Origin: Deltaproteobacteria bacterium
Lineage (GTDB): Bacteria > Desulfobacterota > Syntrophia > Syntrophales > UBA2185
DNA length: 6,096 nt
NCBI GenBank assembly: GCA_026388495.1
Contig: JAPLJQ010000279.1
Span: forward strand, 1-6,096
Direction: 5' to 3'
Shown: piece after piece, positions 1 through 5,345 of the stretch
Layout: every line of letters begins with the position of its first letter
How positions within the stretch are numbered: the stretch's first letter is position 1
Program-made: the position numbers and the translations under genes
Notes under the pieces: generated by a model
The model's input: only the letters and a program-made list of their open reading frames with translations
What the model was told of the DNA's origin: nothing
Databases searched by the model: none

Positions 1-672
1 AATCTGCAGGGGAAAGCCCACGATAAAGACATTCATTTGCGGAACAGTCCGGGCAATCACACCTAATGCCACATTGGTGAAAAGCAGGACGGCCATGACA
101 GGTGCGCTGACTTTTATCGCCGTTATGAATAATCCCTTTGCAAAGATTATCATGGCCTGTATTAACGGCCCGGAAAAATGATACCCGAACGGGGCAACGA
201 TGCGGTAGCTGTCAACGATGGCAAATATGAATATGTGGTGCGCGTCAATGGCAAGATATACAAGCATGGCGATCAGATATTGAAATTCCGCCATGATGGA
301 TACCTGCGCACTGGACACCGGGTCAATAACGTTGACAATGGAGAATCCCATCTGGAGGCCGATCATCTCTCCCGCGAACTGTATCCCTGCAAAAATGATT
401 TTGGCCGCAAATCCGATAACGACGCCGATCAGTACTTCACCGGCCATGGCTATGGCGATAGCGACAATTTCCGCTTCCGCCTGAAAATGGGGAATGTCTG
501 CACGCACGGAAGGGAAAACAAGAAGAGAAATCAGGATTGCGAGCCCCCCCTTCACCCGGAGGGGGACGGATTTTTCTCCCAGGACGGGGATCATGACAAG
601 AATGGCGCCGATCCTGAGAAAGACGAAAGTCAATATAAGGACTTGCTCGGTATTCAGGATCGGTAGCCCCAT
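1..672 (-). CDS. fliR: FliR, flagellar type III export gate protein (3' end cut by window)
   Basis: FliR is an integral membrane subunit of the flagellar type III export gate, which assembles with FliP and FliQ to pass rod, hook and filament subunits. I translated this gene by hand because it runs off the left edge. It starts at the ATG at 672-670 and stays open for 224 codons to position 1 with no stop. Family features visible are an N-terminal hydrophobic helix (about residues 11-31), the stretch GEMIGLQMGFSIVNVIDP (about 101-118), and the C-terminal block ARTVPQMNVFIVGFPLQI (207-224), which matches the conserved NVF..GFPLQI motif. E. coli FliR is about 260 residues, so roughly 35-40 residues are missing beyond the window. 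The start lies 8 bp after the fliQ stop, and the message AGGGGA overlapping that stop serves as ribosome binding site. By context flhB may follow outside the window. The identity is firm. Confidence 0.95.
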   Translation of the reverse strand, partial: MGLPILNTEQVLILTFVFLRIGAILVMIPVLGEKSVPLRVKGGLAILISLLVFPSVRADIPHFQAEAEIVAIAIAMAGEVLIGVVIGFAAKIIFAGIQFAGEMIGLQMGFSIVNVIDPVSSAQVSIMAEFQYLIAMLVYLAIDAHHIFIFAIVDSYRIVAPFGYHFSGPLIQAMIIFAKGLFITAIKVSAPVMAVLLFTNVALGVIARTVPQMNVFIVGFPLQI

Positions 673-680
673 GGTTTCCC

Positions 681-950
681 CTATTTGATATAGGTGGGGA
701 TGTTAATAAAGAGGTTATGGGTAAACGACACGAGAAGATTAATCATCCAGGGAAGCGCAGCCACCAGTGTGACGAGGCAGGCGACGATTTTCGGAACGAA
801 AACCAGCGTCATTTCCTGTACATGGGTGACGGCTTGAAACAGACTGATGACAACTCCCACAACGAGCCCCACAATAAGCACCGGGGCGGATACGAGCAGG
901 GTGACCCTGATGGTTTCCGCCATAATTCCCACAATAAAATCAAGAGTCAT
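681..950 (-). CDS. fliQ: FliQ, flagellar type III export gate protein
   Basis: FliQ is a small two-helix membrane protein of the flagellar export gate, wrapped around the FliP/FliR core. The product is 89 residues, the normal length for the family. It has one hydrophobic helix at about residues 13-37 and another at about 54-76. The conserved inter-helix segment FQAVTHVQEMTLVFVPKI (38-55) corresponds to the family's FQA.TQ.QE.TL.F.PK signature, with His in place of the usual Gln in TQ. It starts at ATG 950-948, 18 bp after the fliP stop, behind a purine-rich AGGAAGGA ribosome binding site. It sits between fliP and fliR, the usual order. No defects are seen. Confidence 0.97.
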   Translation of the reverse strand: MTLDFIVGIMAETIRVTLLVSAPVLIVGLVVGVVISLFQAVTHVQEMTLVFVPKIVACLVTLVAALPWMINLLVSFTHNLFINIPTYIK

Positions 951-968
951 AATGGTTTTCCTTCCTTC

Positions 969-1724
969 TTATTGAAAACTCTGGACGATGGATCCGACAA
1001 TCAGGTACCACCCGTCTACAAGTACAAAGAGCAGCAGCTTAAAAGGCATGCTGATCATAATCGGGGGGAGCATCATCATTCCCATGGAAAGAAGAATACT
1101 CGATACGACGATATCAATGATGAAAAACGGCAGAAAGATCAGGAAACCAATCTGGAAGGCTGTTTTCAATTCACTGATCACAAAAGCAGGTATGAGAACG
1201 GACAGGGAAATGTCCAGAGGCTTTTCAGGTCTTTTTTCTTTAGCTATCTTGACAAATAAAGCCAGATCCTTTTCTCTGGTTTGTTTGAGCATGAAGTTTT
1301 TCACCGGTGCGGCGGCAAGACTGAAGGCTTCCTCTGTCGTGATTTTATCCTCATAATAGGGTTTCAAAGCCTCATCATTGACCTTTTGCCAGACGGGAGC
1401 CATAATAAAAAAAGTGAGAAACAGGGCAAGTCCGATAATAATCTGGTTGGGGGGCATCTGTTGCGTGCCGAGAGCATGTCTCAAGAGGGACAGGACGACG
1501 ACAATCCGTGTAAAGGAAGTCACCATCAGTAAAATAGCAGGAGCCAGGGATAGCACCGTCAGAATAAAAAGCAATTGAATGACCGTCGATGCCTTGCCCG
1601 AATCCGCATTACCGCCGATTGTCAGGCTGACGTTCGGAATGGGAAGCGGTTCGGCGAACGCAGCAGCGGCAGCAAAAAGGGCGATCATAATGGCGATCAA
1701 TGCGACGAGATGTTTGCGATGCAT
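969..1724 (-). CDS. fliP: FliP, flagellar type III export gate core protein
   Basis: FliP forms the pentameric core of the flagellar export gate in the inner membrane. The product is 251 residues, close to the roughly 245 of E. coli FliP. Residues 1-24 form a Sec-type signal peptide with a hydrophobic run and a likely cleavage after AAAAAFA, as expected because FliP is a flagellar export-gate protein with a cleaved leader. The mature part has hydrophobic segments at about 48-70, 95-112, 190-215 and 225-248. The family signature PAFVISELKTAFQIGF is at 179-194, and the segment SFTRIVVVLSLLRHALGTQQ is at 70-89. A loop at about 115-170 lies between the second and third membrane segments. The ATG at 1724-1722 lies 3 bp after the fliO stop, and its AAGGACAGG ribosome binding site is inside the end of fliO, suggesting coupled translation. 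Both membrane halves are intact. Confidence 0.98.
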   Translation of the reverse strand: MHRKHLVALIAIMIALFAAAAAFAEPLPIPNVSLTIGGNADSGKASTVIQLLFILTVLSLAPAILLMVTSFTRIVVVLSLLRHALGTQQMPPNQIIIGLALFLTFFIMAPVWQKVNDEALKPYYEDKITTEEAFSLAAAPVKNFMLKQTREKDLALFVKIAKEKRPEKPLDISLSVLIPAFVISELKTAFQIGFLIFLPFFIIDIVVSSILLSMGMMMLPPIMISMPFKLLLFVLVDGWYLIVGSIVQSFQ

Positions 1725-1727
1725 GGA

Positions 1728-2117
1728 TTACCTGTCCTTTCGCATGCGGCTGAAATTCTGAAGCAGCGATTTATAACGGGAGAAGGGATCAGAAACGGGA
1801 AGCAATCTTTCATTAAGGCGAATACCTTTCAGTTTTTCAACGGCTTCCTGATCTGTGATCGTTGCAAGGATGGACATTTGATGATCCGTCACACCCAGCA
1901 ACATAGCTTGCCCGAGAACCTCGACCAGCAGGATGCTGCTTTTCGGACCGAGGTAACAGGACGAAATAACATGGATCATGGCGCTCCCGCCAGCCGTAGC
2001 GGGAGATTGATAGAAATACTTTTTTATTAAATACATGGCGCCGATCATCATAGCGATCACAACGGCAAGGGCGGCAAGCATTTTGAAAAAAGACCAGAAG
2101 AAGCTTACGGAATCCAA
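1728..2117 (-). CDS. fliO: FliO, flagellar export gate assembly protein (TTG start)
   Basis: FliO is a bitopic membrane protein that helps FliP oligomerise during export-gate assembly. It is poorly conserved and absent from some flagellated bacteria. The product is 129 residues, near the roughly 120 of enteric FliO. One transmembrane helix lies at about residues 9-31, followed by a basic stop-transfer KKY and a cytoplasmic domain. The typical FliO block LGPKSSILLVEVLGQAMLLG (57-75) is followed by the VTDHQMSIL segment. The tail is basic (RYKSLLQNFSRMRKDR). The start codon is TTG at 2117-2115. It is chosen because a perfect AGGAGG sits 7 bp upstream at the fliN stop and there is no better start. 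The assignment rests on the helix, the LGPK-type block and the position between fliN and fliP. Confidence 0.92.
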   Translation of the reverse strand: MDSVSFFWSFFKMLAALAVVIAMMIGAMYLIKKYFYQSPATAGGSAMIHVISSCYLGPKSSILLVEVLGQAMLLGVTDHQMSILATITDQEAVEKLKGIRLNERLLPVSDPFSRYKSLLQNFSRMRKDR

Positions 2118-2124
2118 GATGTCC

Positions 2125-2130
2125 CCTCCT
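2125..2130 (-). promoter_or_regulatory. Strong ribosome binding site that decides the TTG start of fliO
   Basis: The message reads AGGAGG here, 7 bp before TTG at 2117. It overlaps the TAG stop of fliN (2131-2129), so ribosomes ending fliN are delivered next to the fliO start. This perfect site probably compensates for the weak TTG codon. Confidence 0.8.
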
Positions 2131-2587
2131 ACTTCAGTTTGTTTATCCGTTCGGACGGCGAAATGATGTCTGTGAGCCGGACTCCGAATTTTTCGTTAAC
2201 AACAACCACTTCACCACGAGCAATGAGCCTTTGATTGACGAAAACATCCATAGGTTCGCCGGCCAGCTTTGACAGTTCAACAACGGAACCCTGCCCTAAC
2301 TGGAGAAGCTCACTGATCAGCATTCTGTTGCGGCCCAATTCAACGGAAAGAGACAGAGGGATATCCAGGATGAAATCCAGATCCAGTGTCGGCTTGGGTG
2401 ATTCGACTTTCTGAATTTCTTCAAATGAAACAGCGCTGACTTCGACAGGCGGTTTGCCCGTCTTGGACTGTTCCAACTCGCTCTGCACATCATCCCACTC
2501 CAGGTCATGCTCGTTTTCTTTTGGGGTGTCCGATGCTTCGGGCGTATCTATGTTTTTCAGCATGGCATCTATTTCACTCTGTTCCAT
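2129..2587 (-). CDS. fliN: FliN, flagellar motor switch protein with FliM-like N-terminal motif
   Basis: FliN forms the lower part of the cytoplasmic C-ring, together with FliM, and helps dock the export ATPase complex. The product is 152 residues, longer than the 137 of E. coli FliN. Residues about 75-145 form the SpoA/surface-presentation domain. They include the conserved stretch LDIPLSLSVELG (74-85), the LLQLGQGSVVELSKLAGEP run (94-112), the VFVNQRLIARGEVVVVNEKF segment (115-134) and GVRLTDII. Residues about 15-65 are acidic and low in complexity, probably a flexible linker. The first residues, MEQSEIDAMLKNI, resemble the CheY-P-binding peptide at the start of FliM and FliY. The ATG at 2587-2585 overlaps fliM by 14 bp and is preceded by GAGGTAA inside fliM. 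There is no CheC-like phosphatase domain, so it is FliN and not a full FliY. Confidence 0.96.
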   Translation of the reverse strand: MEQSEIDAMLKNIDTPEASDTPKENEHDLEWDDVQSELEQSKTGKPPVEVSAVSFEEIQKVESPKPTLDLDFILDIPLSLSVELGRNRMLISELLQLGQGSVVELSKLAGEPMDVFVNQRLIARGEVVVVNEKFGVRLTDIISPSERINKLK

Positions 2588-3575
2588 AATCGTTTACCTC
2601 ATCATTTGAAATGATATGCGAAACCTGTATCGCCTGGTTTCCTTTATAAATAACGGGACGGCCTCTGAATTTCAAAACGCCCTCGACAAATATATCGATG
2701 GGATCAGATACATATTGATCCAGGGGGATGACGTCTCCCTTTTTAAGATTGATAACATCGCCTGTATTGACTTGTGCGTTTCCCAAACACGCATTAAGAT
2801 TAACCTGTGAGGCAAACAGGCCGGATTTGAACCGGTTGATCCAGGTTTTATCCACCTCAAGCTGTTCACTTTGGTAGCCTGCCTGCAAACGGTCCCGAAG
2901 CGGTTCAAGTGTCGAATAAGGAATACACAGCGAAATCGTTCCCGATGAATACTCCACCTCAATCTCGAAACTTGAAACAATGACGACATCGGTTGGTGGA
3001 ACAAGTTGAACGAATTGAGGATTGATCTCGGACCGCAGATAAGACGTCTTCACGTTAATGAGCGATTGCCATGCCTTCTCAATATCCCCGAGAGCACTCA
3101 GTACAACCTTCTTGATAATGTTGTTCTCAATGGCTGTGAACTCACGCCCTTCGATTTTATAGGTATTTCTTCCTGAACCCCCGAAAATGATGTCAACAAG
3201 CATGAAAATAATTTTTGATTCGACGATGATTAAAGCGCTGCCCCGTAAAGGTTCCATCTTGAACAGGTGCATGCTGGTCGGGACGGGAATCATTTTCAGG
3301 AATTCTCCGAATTTCACCATATCGGTCGATATGGCGCTTACGCTTGTTACCTTGCGCAGTAATGAAGACAGGGTGGTTCTGAAGAGCCGGACAAACTTTT
3401 CGTTGGTCATTTCCAGCGTGGGCATGCGACCCCGTATGATCCTGTCCTGACTCGTCAGGTCATAGGTCATGACATCCGACGGATCACGGAGATCAGAAAG
3501 GTCGGTTTCAATCTCACCGCCCGATATTCCCCTTAAAAGGGCATCAACCTCTTCCTGCGATAAAATATTAGCCAC
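2574..3575 (-). CDS. fliM: FliM, flagellar motor switch protein (GTG start)
   Basis: FliM is the central C-ring protein. It binds CheY-P at its N-terminus, FliG through its middle domain and FliN through its C-terminal domain, and so switches rotation direction. The product is 333 residues, the usual length. The N-terminal CheY-P-binding motif ILSQEEVDALLRGI is at residues 4-17. A linker leads to the CheC-like middle domain (about 45-235), which carries the FliG-binding GGSG motif at 132-135 (family GGXG). The SpoA domain spans about 255-325, with DPIDIFVEGVLKFRGRPVIY at 291-310. The start is GTG at 3575-3573, 18 bp after the fliL stop, supported by GAGGGAG 6 bp upstream and by the correct placement of the N-terminal motif. 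The gene overlaps fliN by 14 bp. All functional motifs are present. Confidence 0.98.
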   Translation of the reverse strand: MANILSQEEVDALLRGISGGEIETDLSDLRDPSDVMTYDLTSQDRIIRGRMPTLEMTNEKFVRLFRTTLSSLLRKVTSVSAISTDMVKFGEFLKMIPVPTSMHLFKMEPLRGSALIIVESKIIFMLVDIIFGGSGRNTYKIEGREFTAIENNIIKKVVLSALGDIEKAWQSLINVKTSYLRSEINPQFVQLVPPTDVVIVSSFEIEVEYSSGTISLCIPYSTLEPLRDRLQAGYQSEQLEVDKTWINRFKSGLFASQVNLNACLGNAQVNTGDVINLKKGDVIPLDQYVSDPIDIFVEGVLKFRGRPVIYKGNQAIQVSHIISNDEVNDYGTE

Positions 3576-3581
3576 GAGAAA

Positions 3582-3588
3582 CTCCCTC
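3582..3588 (-). promoter_or_regulatory. Ribosome binding site for the GTG start of fliM
   Basis: The message reads GAGGGAG, 6 bp before GTG at 3575, in the 18-bp gap between fliL and fliM. Together with the correctly placed CheY-P-binding motif it fixes the fliM start. The same heptamer precedes fliL (4103-4097). Confidence 0.75.
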
Positions 3589-3593
3589 TGCCG

Positions 3594-4094
3594 TCACTGG
3601 ACAACAAAATCCGTAAAGTAGACCTTTGTCACTTTGCCGCTAATCAGAATATTATTGATACGTCCTGCGATATCTTCACGAAGACGCTGTTTTCCGGACA
3701 AATCCATTAAATCCTTGTATGTTTTGGACGTGAGCAGGTCCAGGATGCTATCGCGAAGCCGGGGTTTGAGCTGTTCAAGTTCGGGAACGACGGTCGCTTC
3801 GGAAACTTCCAACTGGATCACGAGTTTCAGATATCTTTCCCCGTTGGTATCCGCAATATTGATGATGAAGGCTTCCATCGGCCAGATGGCGATGACCGGC
3901 GGTTGTTTAACCGAGGCCTTCTTGCCATCCGTCTTTGTAAAAAAGTAAAACCCGGCGACAGCGCCCGATGTAATAACCGCCAAAGCCACAGCCACCATGA
4001 TGATCCATTTCAATTTAGATTTCTTTTTCGGTTCCGCCGCCTGCTCTTCCTGATCTTCCTGTTTTTCCGTCGATTCTTTCTTGTTTTTTGCCAT
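3594..4094 (-). CDS. fliL: FliL, flagellar basal body-associated stator accessory protein
   Basis: FliL is a single-pass inner-membrane protein that sits around the stator units and supports torque, especially under high load. The product is 166 residues, the family norm. Residues 1-29 are a highly charged cytoplasmic tail of mixed Lys and Glu. A transmembrane helix spans about 30-52, and the rest is the periplasmic domain. Family hallmarks are RYLKLVIQLEVS (87-98), the PRLRDSILDLLTSKTYKDL helix region (111-129), INNIL (146-150), and the ending GKVTKVYFTDFVVQ (153-166), the typical V.FT.FVVQ terminus. The ATG lies 7 bp after the second motB stop, with GAGGGAG just upstream. Its place next to the stator genes fits its role. 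Confidence 0.97.
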   Translation of the reverse strand: MAKNKKESTEKQEDQEEQAAEPKKKSKLKWIIMVAVALAVITSGAVAGFYFFTKTDGKKASVKQPPVIAIWPMEAFIINIADTNGERYLKLVIQLEVSEATVVPELEQLKPRLRDSILDLLTSKTYKDLMDLSGKQRLREDIAGRINNILISGKVTKVYFTDFVVQ

Positions 4095-4101
4095 AACTCC
4101 C

Positions 4102-4710
4102 TCACTTCAATGATATGATCATATTAACCCGTCTGTTCAACGCTCTGCCTTCAGGATGGTCATTGGGTGCAACAGGCCTTGAATCGGCATATCCTGCCGC
4201 TGAGAGCTTGCCCGGATCAATGTTGCATTCATCGATGAGATATTTCACGACATTGATGGCCCTTTGCGTGGAAAGTTCCCAGTTCGAGGGAAAAGCGTTG
4301 TTGGTTACCGGGATTGTGTCTGTATGTCCTTCGACGCGGATAGAGCCGGCTGCATTAAGCTTTTGTCCCACCTGCCTTAAGACGTCGTTGTGAATGATAT
4401 CGGCGGATCCTGAGTGATAAAGGAAAAGTTCTGGAAGGACGATGGATATACCCCCCGCAACCGGACGGACATGGAGCCCGTCAATCCTGCCGATCTCGCG
4501 GATCAGATATGCCCGGTTATCTTCTGTTGTGACGTTCCCGGACCCAAGAGCTTTTGCCGCAGATGATGAAAAATCCTGAACTTTATCCGCATGGATACTG
4601 GACATGGAAACCAGGAGGATGAAGAATGTAAGCAAAACCGTTAACAGGTCATTAAAACTCATCTGCCACGTTCTTGTCTGAAGTTTTACAGAACTGTCCG
4701 GCCTCTTCAT
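4102..4710 (-). CDS. motB: MotB, stator subunit with intact ion-binding Asp (second motB copy)
   Basis: MotB is the ion-conducting, peptidoglycan-anchored stator subunit that pairs with MotA to drive rotation. The product is 202 residues, shorter than the roughly 308 of E. coli MotB but normal for the compact forms. A short cytoplasmic tail leads to one transmembrane helix at about 19-37. It begins WQMSFNDLLT, placing Asp21 six residues after Trp15, the spacing of the essential Asp32 in E. coli MotB. A plug/linker region (about 38-85) follows. The OmpA-like peptidoglycan-binding domain (about 90-202) shows VEGHTD (126-131), PSNWELSTQRA (141-151) and EGRALNRRV (187-195). The start ATG overlaps the TGA of the preceding motB gene as ATGA, so the two are probably translationally coupled. 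Of the two copies, this is the one able to conduct ions by known rules. Confidence 0.95.
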   Translation of the reverse strand: MKRPDSSVKLQTRTWQMSFNDLLTVLLTFFILLVSMSSIHADKVQDFSSSAAKALGSGNVTTEDNRAYLIREIGRIDGLHVRPVAGGISIVLPELFLYHSGSADIIHNDVLRQVGQKLNAAGSIRVEGHTDTIPVTNNAFPSNWELSTQRAINVVKYLIDECNIDPGKLSAAGYADSRPVAPNDHPEGRALNRRVNMIISLK

Positions 4711-5345
4711 GTGCCTGGCCTTAAAATGATTTCAATACGCCGATTCTGTTGACGGCCTTCCGGTGTGTCATTGCTTGCCACAGGGTGATATGCGGCGAAG
4801 CCGACGGCTGCAAGTCTTTTTGGAGGCATGCCGCCGTTGTCCTGAAAATATCTCAAAATATTAACCGCCCGTATTGTCGACAGTTCCCAGTTTGAGGGAT
4901 ATTTTGCCGTTTTAATCGGACGATTATCCGTATGTCCTTCAACCTGGATAGCCAGATCGTGTTGTTGTGCAATTTTAATGACGCCGTCGAGTATGGAATG
5001 CACCGATTCGTTGAGGGAGGCGTCGCCGGAGCCGAATAAAACCGGGTTTGGCACAACAGCTTTAATGCCATCCTCGGTTCTGGCAACGGAAATATTGCCG
5101 CTCATTCCCGCAGTGACCGCCAGTTGTTGCAGAGATTGCATCGCTTGATTCATGTCGGGCGCTGTCATCGAAACATCCTGCGCCGCCTTTTCAATGGTTT
5201 TTTTTTGCAGAAACCGGTCCGTGTCAATTGCGGAGTATGCAATCAGCATGACAAAAAACACGACGAGGAGCAGCATGAGAGAACAGTAAATCGTCTGCCA
5301 TTGAGGAGTCGGGTCGTCCGTTGATGTTTGTGTCCGTCTAATCAC
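4707..5345 (-). CDS. motB: MotB-type stator protein lacking the ion-binding Asp (first motB copy)
   Basis: This OmpA/MotB-family protein directly follows motA. With the GTG start at 5345-5343 it has 212 residues. A transmembrane helix lies at about 20-39, and the OmpA-like domain has VEGHTDNRPI (135-144), PSNWELSTIRA (150-160) and EGRQQNRRIEI (196-206), so peptidoglycan binding looks intact. The helix begins WQTIYCSLML. The residue six after the Trp, where MotB needs Asp, is Ser22 (codon TCT at 5282-5280). It therefore should not conduct ions alone. It may act with the second MotB, as a non-conducting stator or anchor, or with another partner. A TTG at 5378 would add 11 residues and a 41-bp overlap with motA, but it has no ribosome binding site. 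The GTG gives an 8-bp overlap, has GGAAG 13 bp upstream, and gives a tail length matching the second copy. The family is certain and the role is not. Confidence 0.88.
   Translation of the reverse strand: MIRRTQTSTDDPTPQWQTIYCSLMLLLVVFFVMLIAYSAIDTDRFLQKKTIEKAAQDVSMTAPDMNQAMQSLQQLAVTAGMSGNISVARTEDGIKAVVPNPVLFGSGDASLNESVHSILDGVIKIAQQHDLAIQVEGHTDNRPIKTAKYPSNWELSTIRAVNILRYFQDNGGMPPKRLAAVGFAAYHPVASNDTPEGRQQNRRIEIILRPGT
5198..5206 (-). repeat. A9 homopolymer inside the first motB gene
   Basis: The coding strand carries nine consecutive A (CAA AAA AAA ACC, Gln-Lys-Lys-Thr) at residues about 46-50, just after the membrane helix. By direct reading, adding one A leads to a TGA three codons later (AAC CAT TGA), and losing one A leads to a TGA after about a dozen codons. 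Either slip would leave only the cytoplasmic tail, membrane helix and a short stub. Confidence 0.85.

Noticed and set aside
544..565. C7 and G5 stretches that could fold as a hairpin terminator.
   Set aside because: They lie in the middle of the fliR coding frame and are not followed by a U-run in the direction of transcription.
178..666. A 162-codon plus-strand open frame opposite fliR.
   Set aside because: It is the same kind of shadow: a hydrophilic composition complementary to FliR helices, while the minus strand encodes a clear FliR.
717..1259. A 180-codon plus-strand open frame opposite fliQ and fliP.
   Set aside because: It is the antisense image of hydrophobic membrane-protein codons, which gives a His/Asn/Asp/Lys-rich nonsense protein. 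It has no family features, and the minus-strand fliP and fliQ reading is unambiguous.
1575..2030. A 151-codon plus-strand open frame spanning the fliO/fliP junction.
   Set aside because: It crosses a gene boundary, has no recognisable domain, and lies antisense to two firmly identified genes.
2672..3004. A 110-codon minus-strand frame inside fliM.
   Set aside because: It is an out-of-frame reading of fliM with no ribosome binding site and no family features.
5198..5206. T9 on the plus strand as a terminator tail.
   Set aside because: There is no plus-strand transcription unit, and no GC-rich hairpin precedes it. On the coding strand it is an A-run within motB.
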